Positions 26,014 through 32,522 of a stretch of 64,000 bases of DNA are shown piece by piece. Both the position numbers and the translations under genes were made by a program. The DNA is from PALSA-1353 sp050012375 (GTDB lineage: Bacteria > Planctomycetota > Phycisphaerae > Tepidisphaerales > Tepidisphaeraceae). The first letter of the stretch is position 1, and the number at the start of each line of letters is the position of its first letter. Where the stretch lies: assembly GCA_050012375.1 (NCBI GenBank), contig JBEKHH010000020.1, forward strand, positions 1 through 64,000. The letters are read 5' to 3'. The notes below the pieces were generated by a model that saw nothing but the letters and a program-made list of their open reading frames with translations, was not told the DNA's origin and did not search any database.

Positions 26014-27122
26014 CCGCCGCGGCCCGCCTACTCATCGACTCCACCGAATACGCTGACCGCGGGATTGCGGCGATACCCATGATCGGGAAAAAGGCGGCGA
26101 TCAAGTGGAAGGGCCGAGCCGATCAACCGCTGACCATCGGCGAACGTGAAACGATGTTCGCCTGGCGGCGCGTGGACGGTATCGGGGTTATCTCCGGCGC
26201 TGAACTGGCCACAAGGGACTTTGATCGGGCCGGGGCTTATGAGCAATGGGCAGAGCGGAACCCGACCCTGGCAAGGCTCCTGCCGAGGGTCAGGACCGTG
26301 CGCGGACATCATCTGTGGTTCCGTTCAAATCTGCCCAAAATCGTCAAGCTGGATGACGGAGAATACCGCGGCGCTGGCCTGACCATCGCGCCGCATTCAA
26401 GGCACAAATCCGGCGTGACCTATGAATGGCAAAACGCCTTACCCAAAGGTCCGTTGCCGTTTGTGGAGTCCGCTGTTTTCGTGCCCCCAAATGTTGCAGA
26501 GAATGCAGAAGCCATTTGCTCTGCTATCTCTGCACTCTCTGCTATCTCTGCACTCTCTGCACTCTCTGCAACAGGCATTGACCCCGATGAGATTGTCCGC
26601 CTCACTCTCCCGAAGATTGCGCATGAAAGAAACTCGAAAATTTTGGCCTTGGCTCGTGGGCTGAAGTTTAACGCCGGCCTCGCAGACGCCGAGCTTGCAT
26701 CCGTCAAGCCGATAGTGCGGCGATGGCACGCCCTGGCGTTGCCGATCATCGCGACCAGATCATTCGATGAATCGTGGGCGGATTTTGTTCATGCGTTTGC
26801 CCGCGCGCGGTATCCCTTGGGAATGAACCCTGTGGACGAGGCCGCGAAGTCCGTTGACCCTGACGCCCTGCCGGAGATTGCCAAGGAATATGACAGCTTG
26901 CCGGCGAAGTGGTTGATCGGACTCTGCAAGGTGCTGGCGTCGATGAATCCCGACAATCGGTTTTTCCTGTCGAGTTACGACGCTGCGGATCGTATTGGGG
27001 TTAAGCCGACGCCCGCCTGGCGGTTGCTCCAAATGCTCGACCGGGATCACGTGATTGAAATTCTGGATCGCGGGAATGAGCGGAAGGCAGCGCGGTATCG
27101 GTGGACCGGGGGTGAGGAATGA
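26010..27122 (+). CDS. Bifunctional DNA primase/polymerase (prim-pol) domain protein
   Basis: 370 residues from a GTG that overlaps the previous stop (GTGA). Residues about 10-155 are a prim-pol domain of the archaeo-eukaryotic primase superfamily: GIAAIPMIGKKAAIKWKG, the metal-site DFDRAGAYEQWA, TVRGHHLWFRS and GLTIAPHSRHKSGVTYEW. A linker of Ser/Ala/Ile/Leu repeats follows (residues about 170-190), then a helical C-terminal domain ending with a winged-helix-like segment (DRIGVKPTPAWRLLQMLDRD). No helicase domain is fused. It is the probable replication protein of the island. Confidence 0.85.
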   Translation: MTAAARLLIDSTEYADRGIAAIPMIGKKAAIKWKGRADQPLTIGERETMFAWRRVDGIGVISGAELATRDFDRAGAYEQWAERNPTLARLLPRVRTVRGHHLWFRSNLPKIVKLDDGEYRGAGLTIAPHSRHKSGVTYEWQNALPKGPLPFVESAVFVPPNVAENAEAICSAISALSAISALSALSATGIDPDEIVRLTLPKIAHERNSKILALARGLKFNAGLADAELASVKPIVRRWHALALPIIATRSFDESWADFVHAFARARYPLGMNPVDEAAKSVDPDALPEIAKEYDSLPAKWLIGLCKVLASMNPDNRFFLSSYDAADRIGVKPTPAWRLLQMLDRDHVIEILDRGNERKAARYRWTGGEE

Positions 27123-27472
27123 CCATCACCCGAAAAAGCAAACTAGTCTCACTTTTGGCCGATCTGAGGTCCGGGCCGTTCCAGCCTGACGGCGGTTGGG
27201 ATAATGAGACGCGAGTCGTCCAAAATCACCTAGGTGGACACCGAGGTGATGCGTGCATTGACACGGCGAAGCAACGGAAGGCTGTCAAGCCGGCGGAAGT
27301 CTGGACGTTGACCTTCAAGCCGGAAGGCGACGGGCCGCCGGCAGAGCTTCGCATCCGGGCGTTGCTGAAACGAGCTTTGCGGAGTCATGGCTTGCGTTGC
27401 GTCGATCATCGCCTGGCCCCGCCAGCGGCTACGGCAACGCCGGCAAGCCCCATTGTGGAGGCGAGCCGATGA
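27119..27472 (+). CDS. Island protein of unknown function
   Basis: 117 residues, coupled to the primase gene by ATGA and to the next gene by another ATGA. The N-terminus is basic; the C-terminal part VWTLTFKPEGDGPPAELRIR then ALLKRALRSHGLRC forms a short beta-alpha unit. No family is recognised. Coupled translation with primase and the next gene makes it a genuine island gene. Confidence 0.6.
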   Translation: MTITRKSKLVSLLADLRSGPFQPDGGWDNETRVVQNHLGGHRGDACIDTAKQRKAVKPAEVWTLTFKPEGDGPPAELRIRALLKRALRSHGLRCVDHRLAPPAATATPASPIVEASR

Positions 27473-27825
27473 GCGATCCGTCACCAGCGGAACATAGCGG
27501 CAGAGACGCCAAGGGGCGCTTCGGACTCGGCAACCGGATCGGCCTTGGCAACCCGCACGCGAAGAAGATCGGCCAGATTCGCGCCGCCTTAATGAACGCG
27601 ATCAAGGCCGGCGACATCCGCGTAGCAGTTAAGGCGCTGGTGGAGCAAGCCAAGGGCGGGGACCGATTCGCCCTGGCGGAATTGTTAGATCGGACCATCG
27701 GCCGGGCAATTTCGATGGACATTGAGGAACGGCTGACGCGACTTGAAACATTGCTCGCCGAGCGGGATTCCGAGTTTCGTGCGCCTGATTCTGCGCCGCG
27801 CTTCGGCGGAAACGGCGACGGTTGA
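27469..27825 (+). CDS. Terminase-small-subunit-like or DUF5681-like protein
   Basis: 118 residues from the ATG at 27469. The Gly/Asn-rich N-terminal segment GRDAKGRFGLGNRIGLGNPH followed by a helical bundle (IGQIRAALMNAIKAGDIRVA, LVEQAKGGDRFALAELLD) is, from memory, a layout found in small proteins of phages and islands, including ones related to terminase small subunits; it ends in an acidic C-terminus (RLETLLAERDSEF). If correct, the island could direct packaging into a helper phage, but this is a weak assignment. Confidence 0.5.
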   Translation: MSDPSPAEHSGRDAKGRFGLGNRIGLGNPHAKKIGQIRAALMNAIKAGDIRVAVKALVEQAKGGDRFALAELLDRTIGRAISMDIEERLTRLETLLAERDSEFRAPDSAPRFGGNGDG

Positions 27826-27875
27826 ATCAGAATCAACGATGTTCGATTCCGCAGAGGACTATTTGAGGTGCAACG

Positions 27876-28142
27876 ATGAGTGAATCAGTGAAAGCAAGGC
27901 TCGAAAATCTGGAAGCCAAAGCCGAAGCCGACGGCGAGCGCTGCCCACATTGCGGCAGGCTTTGCGGCGATGAAGCCGAGCGGCAACGACTGAACCTAAA
28001 AGCCGGCATCACGTTTGACCATGATGAATATGCGAGGCTGTATCGTGAGAGAATGGAGCGCAGCGACGCACAAATTGCCGAGCGATTTATTGACCGGGAA
28101 ATCGCGGCCGGCCGGTTGATTCGCATGGGAGGTGAATCGTGA
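27876..28142 (+). CDS. Small zinc-finger-like island protein
   Basis: 88 residues: a helical start (MSESVKARLENLEAKAEADG), then CPHCGRLCGDEAERQR, one CxxC plus a further Cys, and a charged helical tail. It may bind one zinc with another chain. Overlaps the next gene by 4 bases (GTGA). Confidence 0.6.
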   Translation: MSESVKARLENLEAKAEADGERCPHCGRLCGDEAERQRLNLKAGITFDHDEYARLYRERMERSDAQIAERFIDREIAAGRLIRMGGES

Positions 28143-28420
28143 GCGGTTCAATCGAAAAACGCTTGACGGATTTAGAACAGGCATCAGGCGCGAGTGTGTG
28201 TCCGACATGCGGACAGGGCGGAACCATCGACGCGCGAAACGTCGAGTTTCCCTTCATCGACCTGGGCAAACCGCAACCGCCGCCGATGCTCTGTCCATCG
28301 TGCGGACGGCCGCCGATGAGCTTCACGGTTCAAATCGGCGGGAAGCCAGTCAAAGCCTACGCCGGTATTGATGATGGCGACACACAACCACAAACCGCCG
28401 GCCAAGCCGGCAAGGATTGA
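28139..28420 (+). CDS. Zinc-ribbon island protein
   Basis: 93 residues from a GTG start coupled to the previous gene. The N-terminus SGSIEKRLTDLEQAS resembles the start of the 27876 protein. Two CxxC pairs, CPTCGQ and CPSCGRPP, would make one zinc ribbon, and the tail is Gly/Gln-rich. The two neighbouring genes look like diverged relatives, each a short coiled start plus a Cys motif. Function unknown. Confidence 0.6.
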   Translation: MSGSIEKRLTDLEQASGASVCPTCGQGGTIDARNVEFPFIDLGKPQPPPMLCPSCGRPPMSFTVQIGGKPVKAYAGIDDGDTQPQTAGQAGKD

Positions 28421-28423
28421 ATT

Positions 28424-28774
28424 ATGTCCCACGACTTTGGAATCGCTCAACGGCAGGCGCACCGCTCGCTCGTTGACAAGTTGGATGCGGCGCTATCGCG
28501 CGTGAAATCGACCGGCGATTATCACGACGTTGACCCCCGACGCGGCACGGACGGCCTGGCGATTGCGCTTCACGGCCTGTGCAAATTGTGCGGTGAAATC
28601 CTGGCCGATCCGTGCATGCGCGAATTTCTGCCGGATCGGCAAGCGTCGCCGCTGTTTCAAGCGATGTCTAGAATCGCGGACTCTGCATCGGGCGTGCCCG
28701 CAAAACCCGCGCAAAAATCAGCCGTGGTATCACGGATCGCGCAAATGGCATCCGGGAAAGAAGGCGCGCGATGA
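28424..28774 (+). CDS. Small helical island protein
   Basis: 116 residues, mostly helical, with two Cys near GLCKLCGEILADPC. It starts 3 bases after the preceding stop and overlaps the next gene by 4 bases (ATGA). No family recognised. Confidence 0.55.
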   Translation: MSHDFGIAQRQAHRSLVDKLDAALSRVKSTGDYHDVDPRRGTDGLAIALHGLCKLCGEILADPCMREFLPDRQASPLFQAMSRIADSASGVPAKPAQKSAVVSRIAQMASGKEGAR

Positions 28775-29283
28775 GCATCGTAGCAACCCTCCAAACTGAC
28801 GAAGCTGTGAGCAAAACATCTGCGCTCAAAAGCTACGCGGCAATTCTGCACCGCGAAGCGAAAAACAAAAGTGCCAAGGATGATGAAGCGGCGCTCCGCT
28901 CCGCGATGTCCGCGCTAGGTATTTCCGGCGGCGACGCGGCCAGGGATTTGTCTATCATCAAGCAGGCTGTCCGCGCCGAAGCGGACCTTGTGTCCGACGT
29001 GGAACTGCAGCGCATGGCCGACGCCATCGAAGTGGCGCGGATCGCGGGAGCCAAGCTGCAGCGCGAATATGCGCCGAAACTAAAAGCGGCGCAGCTTGCC
29101 TTAGAGAACGCGCAGCACGTCAAAAATTTGGCCGAATCAAGAATCGCCGCGGCAAGAGACAAATTATTTCGGTTGCAACAACAATCACCGAGGGCTTTTG
29201 GCGAAGCACCCCCGCCGATTGCCGAGAAGCCGCCGCAATTTGATCGCGGGAGTTGGCGAGCAAATGCAAGGCCAAGCGTTTAA
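28771..29283 (+). CDS. Coiled-coil island protein
   Basis: 170 residues with a long central coiled coil (about 75-140, for example YAPKLKAAQLALENAQHVKN) and a Pro-rich end. Soluble, no signal peptide. It is the last gene of the island operon that began at 25605 and is followed by two hairpins, the second with a short T run. A scaffold or DNA-binding role is possible; nothing specific is recognised. Confidence 0.6.
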   Translation: MSIVATLQTDEAVSKTSALKSYAAILHREAKNKSAKDDEAALRSAMSALGISGGDAARDLSIIKQAVRAEADLVSDVELQRMADAIEVARIAGAKLQREYAPKLKAAQLALENAQHVKNLAESRIAAARDKLFRLQQQSPRAFGEAPPPIAEKPPQFDRGSWRANARPSV

Positions 29284-29298
29284 TTATCAGGCCATAGG

Positions 29299-29365
29299 CA
29301 CGCCGGTCAGACGGCGTGTATTCCTTTCACCCGGCGGTTCGAGCGATCGCGCCGCCGGGATTTTG
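29299..29365 (+). terminator. Two hairpins ending the island operon
   Basis: First hairpin CACGCCG (29299-29305)/CGGCGTG (29312-29318). Second hairpin CCCGGCGG (29330-29337)/CCGCCGGG (29352-29359) followed by ATTTTG. The second could terminate the 25605-29283 operon, though its T run is short. Confidence 0.5.
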
Positions 29366-29394
29366 AAAATTCGGTGAAGCAATGCGAACCATGA

Positions 29395-29697
29395 CAGCAC
29401 AACCGCCGGCAACGCCAGCAGGACGATAAATGGCTGGCGGAAAAGCAGCGAATCGAGGACGAGGCAAGCAGCAGGCGAGCCGAAGCACAAACAGGAAATC
29501 AGAACGCCTGTAAGAATAAAAAAACGACAGTTGCTCAAAATGAGCAACCATCGAATTTTGCGCGAACCCGCACCGCCGCCGCCAAAGCGGCCAGGGTCGG
29601 CCCCTCGACCGTCCAGCGCGCCGATACCCTTGCCAAGCTGAGGCCCGATCTCGCAGCCAAGGTTCGTAGCGGGGAAATGAAGGCATCAAGAGGGTGA
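29395..29697 (+). pseudogene. Start-less paralogue of the 29941 gene, with 8-bp palindrome
   Basis: An open frame of 100 codons without an ATG, GTG or TTG in frame; a short ATG frame at 29382 ends at once in another frame, so a frameshift or loss of the 5' end is likely. The peptide is helical and charged, then has TGNQNACKNKK, a palindromic stretch, RTRTAAAKAARVGPSTVQRA and a tail ending RSGEMKASRG. The segment RTAAAK..VGPSTV..DTLA is shared with the 29941 gene. Such tails are found in small phage and plasmid proteins with ParB-like HTH regions; that comparison is from memory. Confidence 0.55.
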
Positions 29698-29700
29698 ACC

Positions 29701-29934
29701 ATGAACGGACTCCAAAACGCACGGACAATAACAGCGCCGCCGCCTACGTCCGCTCCGTTGTTCACCCGCGAGCTTTGCCAGAGTCTTTCCCGCGCCGCCG
29801 TCACGGTGGACAAATGCGACATCGCGCCGCCAATGGACAGCTATCGCCTGGCCCGATTCCATGAGCTTGAATCGCAAGCCAAGCGGGAACTGCGGGAACT
29901 TCGGGACCGCCTGGCGTCGATGGCCCTGGATTGA
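29701..29934 (+). CDS. Small island ORF of unknown function
   Basis: 77 residues starting 3 bases after the previous frame stops. Pro/Thr-rich N-terminus (ARTITAPPPTSAPLF), then a helical C-terminus with ESQAKRELRELRDRLASMA. Its last 22 bases before and into the stop are nearly identical (21 of 22) to the end of the 29941 gene, so the two share a 3' end by recombination or duplication. Function unknown. Confidence 0.45.
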   Translation: MNGLQNARTITAPPPTSAPLFTRELCQSLSRAAVTVDKCDIAPPMDSYRLARFHELESQAKRELRELRDRLASMALD

Positions 29935-29940
29935 AGGGGC

Positions 29941-30231
29941 GTGCAACCCACAGAGGTTGTGTGCGGTATCATCGAAGCGGAGACGCGCCAAATGGACAAA
30001 GACAAACTCATCGCGGCGTTGAACAACCTGGGCGAACGCGACGAGGACGAGAGAAACGAGGCGCGAAAAGGAAACCAGAATGCCTCTAAGGACAAAAAAA
30101 ACGAGGGGGGTCATTTTGACCCCCCTCGTTCTAAGCGCAAGCCGCTTCGCACCGCCGCCGCCAAGTCTGCTAAAGTGGGGCCATCAACGGTCAAGCGTGG
30201 CGATACCCTGGCGTCGATGGCGCTGGATTAG
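29941..30231 (+). CDS. Small island protein with embedded perfect palindrome
   Basis: 96 residues from a GTG; an in-frame ATG at 29992 with GGAG upstream is an equally good start (79 residues). Layout: helical charged start (KDKLIAALNNLGERDEDERN), ARKGNQNASKDKK, a segment NEGGHFDPPR encoded by a perfect 14-bp inverted repeat (30100-30130), then RTAAAKSAKVGPSTVKRG and a short tail. The RTAAAK..VGPSTV block is HTH-like and is shared with the 29395 relic. The palindrome is a DNA or RNA structure built into a coding region. Confidence 0.55.
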   Translation: MQPTEVVCGIIEAETRQMDKDKLIAALNNLGERDEDERNEARKGNQNASKDKKNEGGHFDPPRSKRKPLRTAAAKSAKVGPSTVKRGDTLASMALD

Positions 30232-30245
30232 TCGGCGGAACATCT

Positions 30246-30289
30246 GGGCAAATTTGCCCCTTGACATCGCATTGCCACATAGCTAGTAT
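30246..30289 (+). promoter_or_regulatory. Palindromic operator and strong promoter for leaderless regulator
   Basis: GGGCAAATTTGCCC (30246-30259) is a perfect 14-base palindrome. It is followed at once by TTGACA (30261-30266), a 17-base spacer and TAGTAT (30284-30289). The start codon of the HTH gene is at 30297, only 7 bases past the -10, so the transcript should be leaderless or nearly so. The palindrome next to the -35 is a likely operator, perhaps for autoregulation by the HTH protein. Confidence 0.7.
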
Positions 30290-30296
30290 CGTTGCA

Positions 30297-30503
30297 ATGG
30301 AACTGACGACAAAGCAATTCGCGGCCAAGCTGGGGGTGAGCCACCAGCGCGTGCGCCAGATGATCGACGAAAAGAAAATCAAGGCCCGGCTGGTGACGCC
30401 GCGATTGCTGCTGATCGAGTCGCATGAACTGACCAAGGTGAAACATCGGCCGACAGGACGGCCGGCGAAAGCAAAGGTGAAACATGGCATCAATCGCAAG
30501 TGA
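30297..30503 (+). CDS. HTH DNA-binding protein, probable island regulator
   Basis: 68 residues from the ATG at 30297; the longer frame from 30261 starts inside the promoter. TTKQFAAKLGVSHQRVRQMI then RLVTPRLLLIESHELTKVK is an HTH of the MerR/excisionase kind with a wing, and a basic tail (RPTGRPAKAKVKHG). It overlaps the integrase by 20 bases, so regulator and integrase are cotranscribed from the strong promoter upstream. Autoregulation through GGGCAAATTTGCCC is a reasonable inference. Confidence 0.75.
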   Translation: MELTTKQFAAKLGVSHQRVRQMIDEKKIKARLVTPRLLLIESHELTKVKHRPTGRPAKAKVKHGINRK

Positions 30504-31791
30504 CAGCGGCGGACGTAAGCGGATCATGTTCATGGCCGGCGACGGTTCACGCAGGACAATCAGGGTGGGGAAACTGACCAGGCCGCAAGCCGAAAGGGTC
30601 AAGGCCAAGGTGGAATCCCTGATCGGCGGGCTGATAGCCGGCGGCGTGGTCGATGACGAAACGAGCCGATGGGTTGCGGGCCTGCCCGACGCGATGCACG
30701 CCCGGCTTGTGGCCGTGGGCCTGGCCAAGCCGCGGCAGGCGATGGCGGTTGCAACGCTTGGCAAGCTGCACGATGAATTCTTCGCGGCGCTGCACGTCAA
30801 GCCCGGCACGCACGCGGCGTACAAGCAAGGCGCGGACAGTCTGCTAACTCACTTCGGAGAGACAAAGCCCCTGCCGGAGATTGACGCCCTGGCGATCGAC
30901 AAGTGGCTCCAAAGCCTGCGCGCCGAGGAGTTGGCCGAGGCGACGGTTGCCAAGCGGACGCAAACAGCCAAGCGGATGTTTCGGCAGGCGGTTCGCTGGA
31001 AGATGGTTGCCGAAAGTCCGCTGGAAGATGTTGAAATCGGCAGTCAAAAGAACAAGGCCCGCCAATTCTTCATTGCCCGCGACGTGGCCGATCGGGTGCT
31101 GGAAGCCTGCCCCGATGCACAATGGCGGTTGCTGTTTGCCCTGAGCCGCTACGGCGGGCTTCGGTGTCCATCGGAACACCTGGCGTTGAAATGGGGTGAC
31201 ATCGACTTTGAGCATGACCGGATTTTGGTCCGATCCCCGAAAACCGAACACCACAAGGGGAAGGAAACCCGGCTCATGCCGCTGTTTCCAGAGCTTCGCA
31301 AGCCGCTGCTGGACGTGTACGCCGAAGCCGAGCCGGGCACGGAGTACGTTATCACCCGATACCGCAACGCGAATTCCAATTTGCGGACCCAGCTTGAAAG
31401 AATCATGCGGCGGGCTGGCGTCGATTCCTGGCCGCGTTTGTTCCAGAATCTTCGCGCCAGCCGGGCAACCGAATTGGCGGCGGAATTTCCGAGCCACGTT
31501 GCGGCGAGTTGGCTGGGACACTCCGAAGAAATCGCCGACGCCCATTACCGGCAAGTGCTGGACGGCGACTTCGCCAAGGCCATCGCCGGGCCGGCGGACG
31601 GGGCGGCGCAAAATCAGGCGCAGTCAACCCCGGACAAGGCCGGACAGACCCGGACAACGGAAAATGCGATGGGCGAGAATCGCCCGGAAAATCAGGCAAA
31701 ACCCGCCTTGTGTGCAGTTGGCGGGGATGAGGGGGATGGGCGCGGTAGGATTCGAACCTACGAAGGCAGAGCCATCAGATTTACAGTCTGA
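30484..31791 (+). CDS. int: Tyrosine recombinase / integrase
   Basis: 435 residues. N-terminal core-binding domain about 85-175, catalytic domain about 190-365. Catalytic residues: Arg227 in GGLRCPSE, Lys253 in SPKTEHHKGK, Arg324 in QNLRAS (Gln321 where many family members have His), His346 in WLGHS and nucleophile Tyr355 in DAHYRQV. The last 70 residues are a low-complexity tail (from about 370), and the final ~18 (for example GRIRTYEGRAIRF) are encoded by the antisense of tRNA-Tyr, so the coding region runs 55 bases into the tRNA. It mediates integration of the island at the tRNA 3' end. Confidence 0.92.
   Translation: MASIASDSGGRKRIMFMAGDGSRRTIRVGKLTRPQAERVKAKVESLIGGLIAGGVVDDETSRWVAGLPDAMHARLVAVGLAKPRQAMAVATLGKLHDEFFAALHVKPGTHAAYKQGADSLLTHFGETKPLPEIDALAIDKWLQSLRAEELAEATVAKRTQTAKRMFRQAVRWKMVAESPLEDVEIGSQKNKARQFFIARDVADRVLEACPDAQWRLLFALSRYGGLRCPSEHLALKWGDIDFEHDRILVRSPKTEHHKGKETRLMPLFPELRKPLLDVYAEAEPGTEYVITRYRNANSNLRTQLERIMRRAGVDSWPRLFQNLRASRATELAAEFPSHVAASWLGHSEEIADAHYRQVLDGDFAKAIAGPADGAAQNQAQSTPDKAGQTRTTENAMGENRPENQAKPALCAVGGDEGDGRGRIRTYEGRAIRFTV
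31611..31700 (+). promoter_or_regulatory. Candidate integrase arm-type sites, right end
   Basis: AAATCAGGCGCA (31611-31622) and AAATCAGGCAAA (31689-31700), inside the 3' end of the integrase gene, about 125 and 50 bases from the tRNA core. They match the two sites at the left end (AATCAGGC core). The upstream 21 bases 31602-31622 are identical to 24567-24587. Confidence 0.45.
31736..31757. repeat. Right attachment core inside tRNA-Tyr
   Basis: 22 bases, ATGGGCGCGGTAGGATTCGA plus AC, matching 24505-24526 with one mismatch. It covers the acceptor 3' strand and part of the T arm. Together with the left copy it delimits an island of about 7.2 kb. Confidence 0.82.
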
Positions 31792-31818
31792 CCCGTTTGT
31801 CCACTTCGGTACACGCCC
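31737..31818 (-). tRNA. tRNA-Tyr (anticodon GUA)
   Basis: Read on the minus strand from GGGCGTGTACC at 31818 to CCGCGCCCA at 31737. Acceptor stem GGGCGTG pairs with CGCGCCC (one G-U). Anticodon stem CAGA/TCTG encloses CTGTAAA with anticodon GTA, i.e. tyrosine. A long variable arm (class II) and the T arm GTAGGTTCGAATCCTAC are present. CCA is not encoded. It is the integration site of the adjoining island: the 3' half is part of the 22-base direct repeat, and it remains intact on the integrase side. Confidence 0.97.
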
Positions 31819-32105
31819 TCGATCCATTTGCCGCTTTTTTTGCGCGCGATGGAATTATCGCCGACGTGGCGGGATGTTGCAAACCACGGTTTCATCTCGC
31901 AAACTCCGGGCGGGCTGGTCCGCTTTAGGCGATGCATCATTTCGCAAAATCGAAGGTGATTGTGCAGTCGTCGGCGGGCTGTATGCTGTTGAAAAAACTG
32001 ATGTCGTGCAGATTGCCCGGTGCTGCTCGGCTCAATGCGTACCGCGAAGCGGGCAATCGTGGCCAGAATCACGAGGCGGTATTAAACCTCAATGGATCGC
32101 AAATC

Positions 32106-32378
32106 CTAATGAGCTTCGGTGACGATCAACTCGGTCTTCACGACGTCGGCAGCCAGATCCTTTACCTTGAAGAGTGAGCCCTCTTCAACCTCCACCTGCT
32201 CGGGAAGGAGCAAGGCTCGGGTTTGATAATCATGCCCGATTTGGTGAAACTCGACCTCGTAGGCAGTAGATGGCGCAAACCATGTGCTGCGTACGACGCC
32301 AACTTCGCCGCGAATCAGGGCCAGTTCCGGGATGTCCGTCGTGAGGCGGACGAAGTCATCAATATGGGGCGACCGCAT
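32106..32378 (-). CDS. DUF4926-like small protein
   Basis: 90 residues from the ATG at 32378, with GGAGG 6 bases upstream; an earlier ATG at 32396 is less well placed. FVRLTTDIPELALIRGEVGV and STWFAPSTAYEVEFH are typical of the DUF4926 family, small proteins often found near toxin-antitoxin or repair genes and of unknown function. It folds as a small beta barrel by family resemblance. Divergent from mutY. The gap 31819-32105 holds only the tRNA promoter region and nothing else I can identify. Confidence 0.75.
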   Translation of the reverse strand: MRSPHIDDFVRLTTDIPELALIRGEVGVVRSTWFAPSTAYEVEFHQIGHDYQTRALLLPEQVEVEEGSLFKVKDLAADVVKTELIVTEAH

Positions 32379-32522
32379 GGCATCCTCCATGAGCATTGGA
32401 TAGACTCCCCATCCGACCTATCCAATAGTAATCCTCGACCACCCCCTTCAGCGCAACAAAAATAAACCTTTTTTTCGGACTTTGCAAATTAAAGGCGGAA
32501 AAATCTTCCCAGATTAACGTCA

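Noticed and set aside
29287..29728. Minus-strand frames opposite the 29395 relic
   Set aside because: No family match, no ribosome binding site, and the plus strand shares a conserved block with the neighbouring gene.
31196..32122. 308-codon plus-strand frame running through the integrase and tRNA
   Set aside because: It is a shadow frame of the integrase gene and crosses tRNA-Tyr; no start signal or domain.
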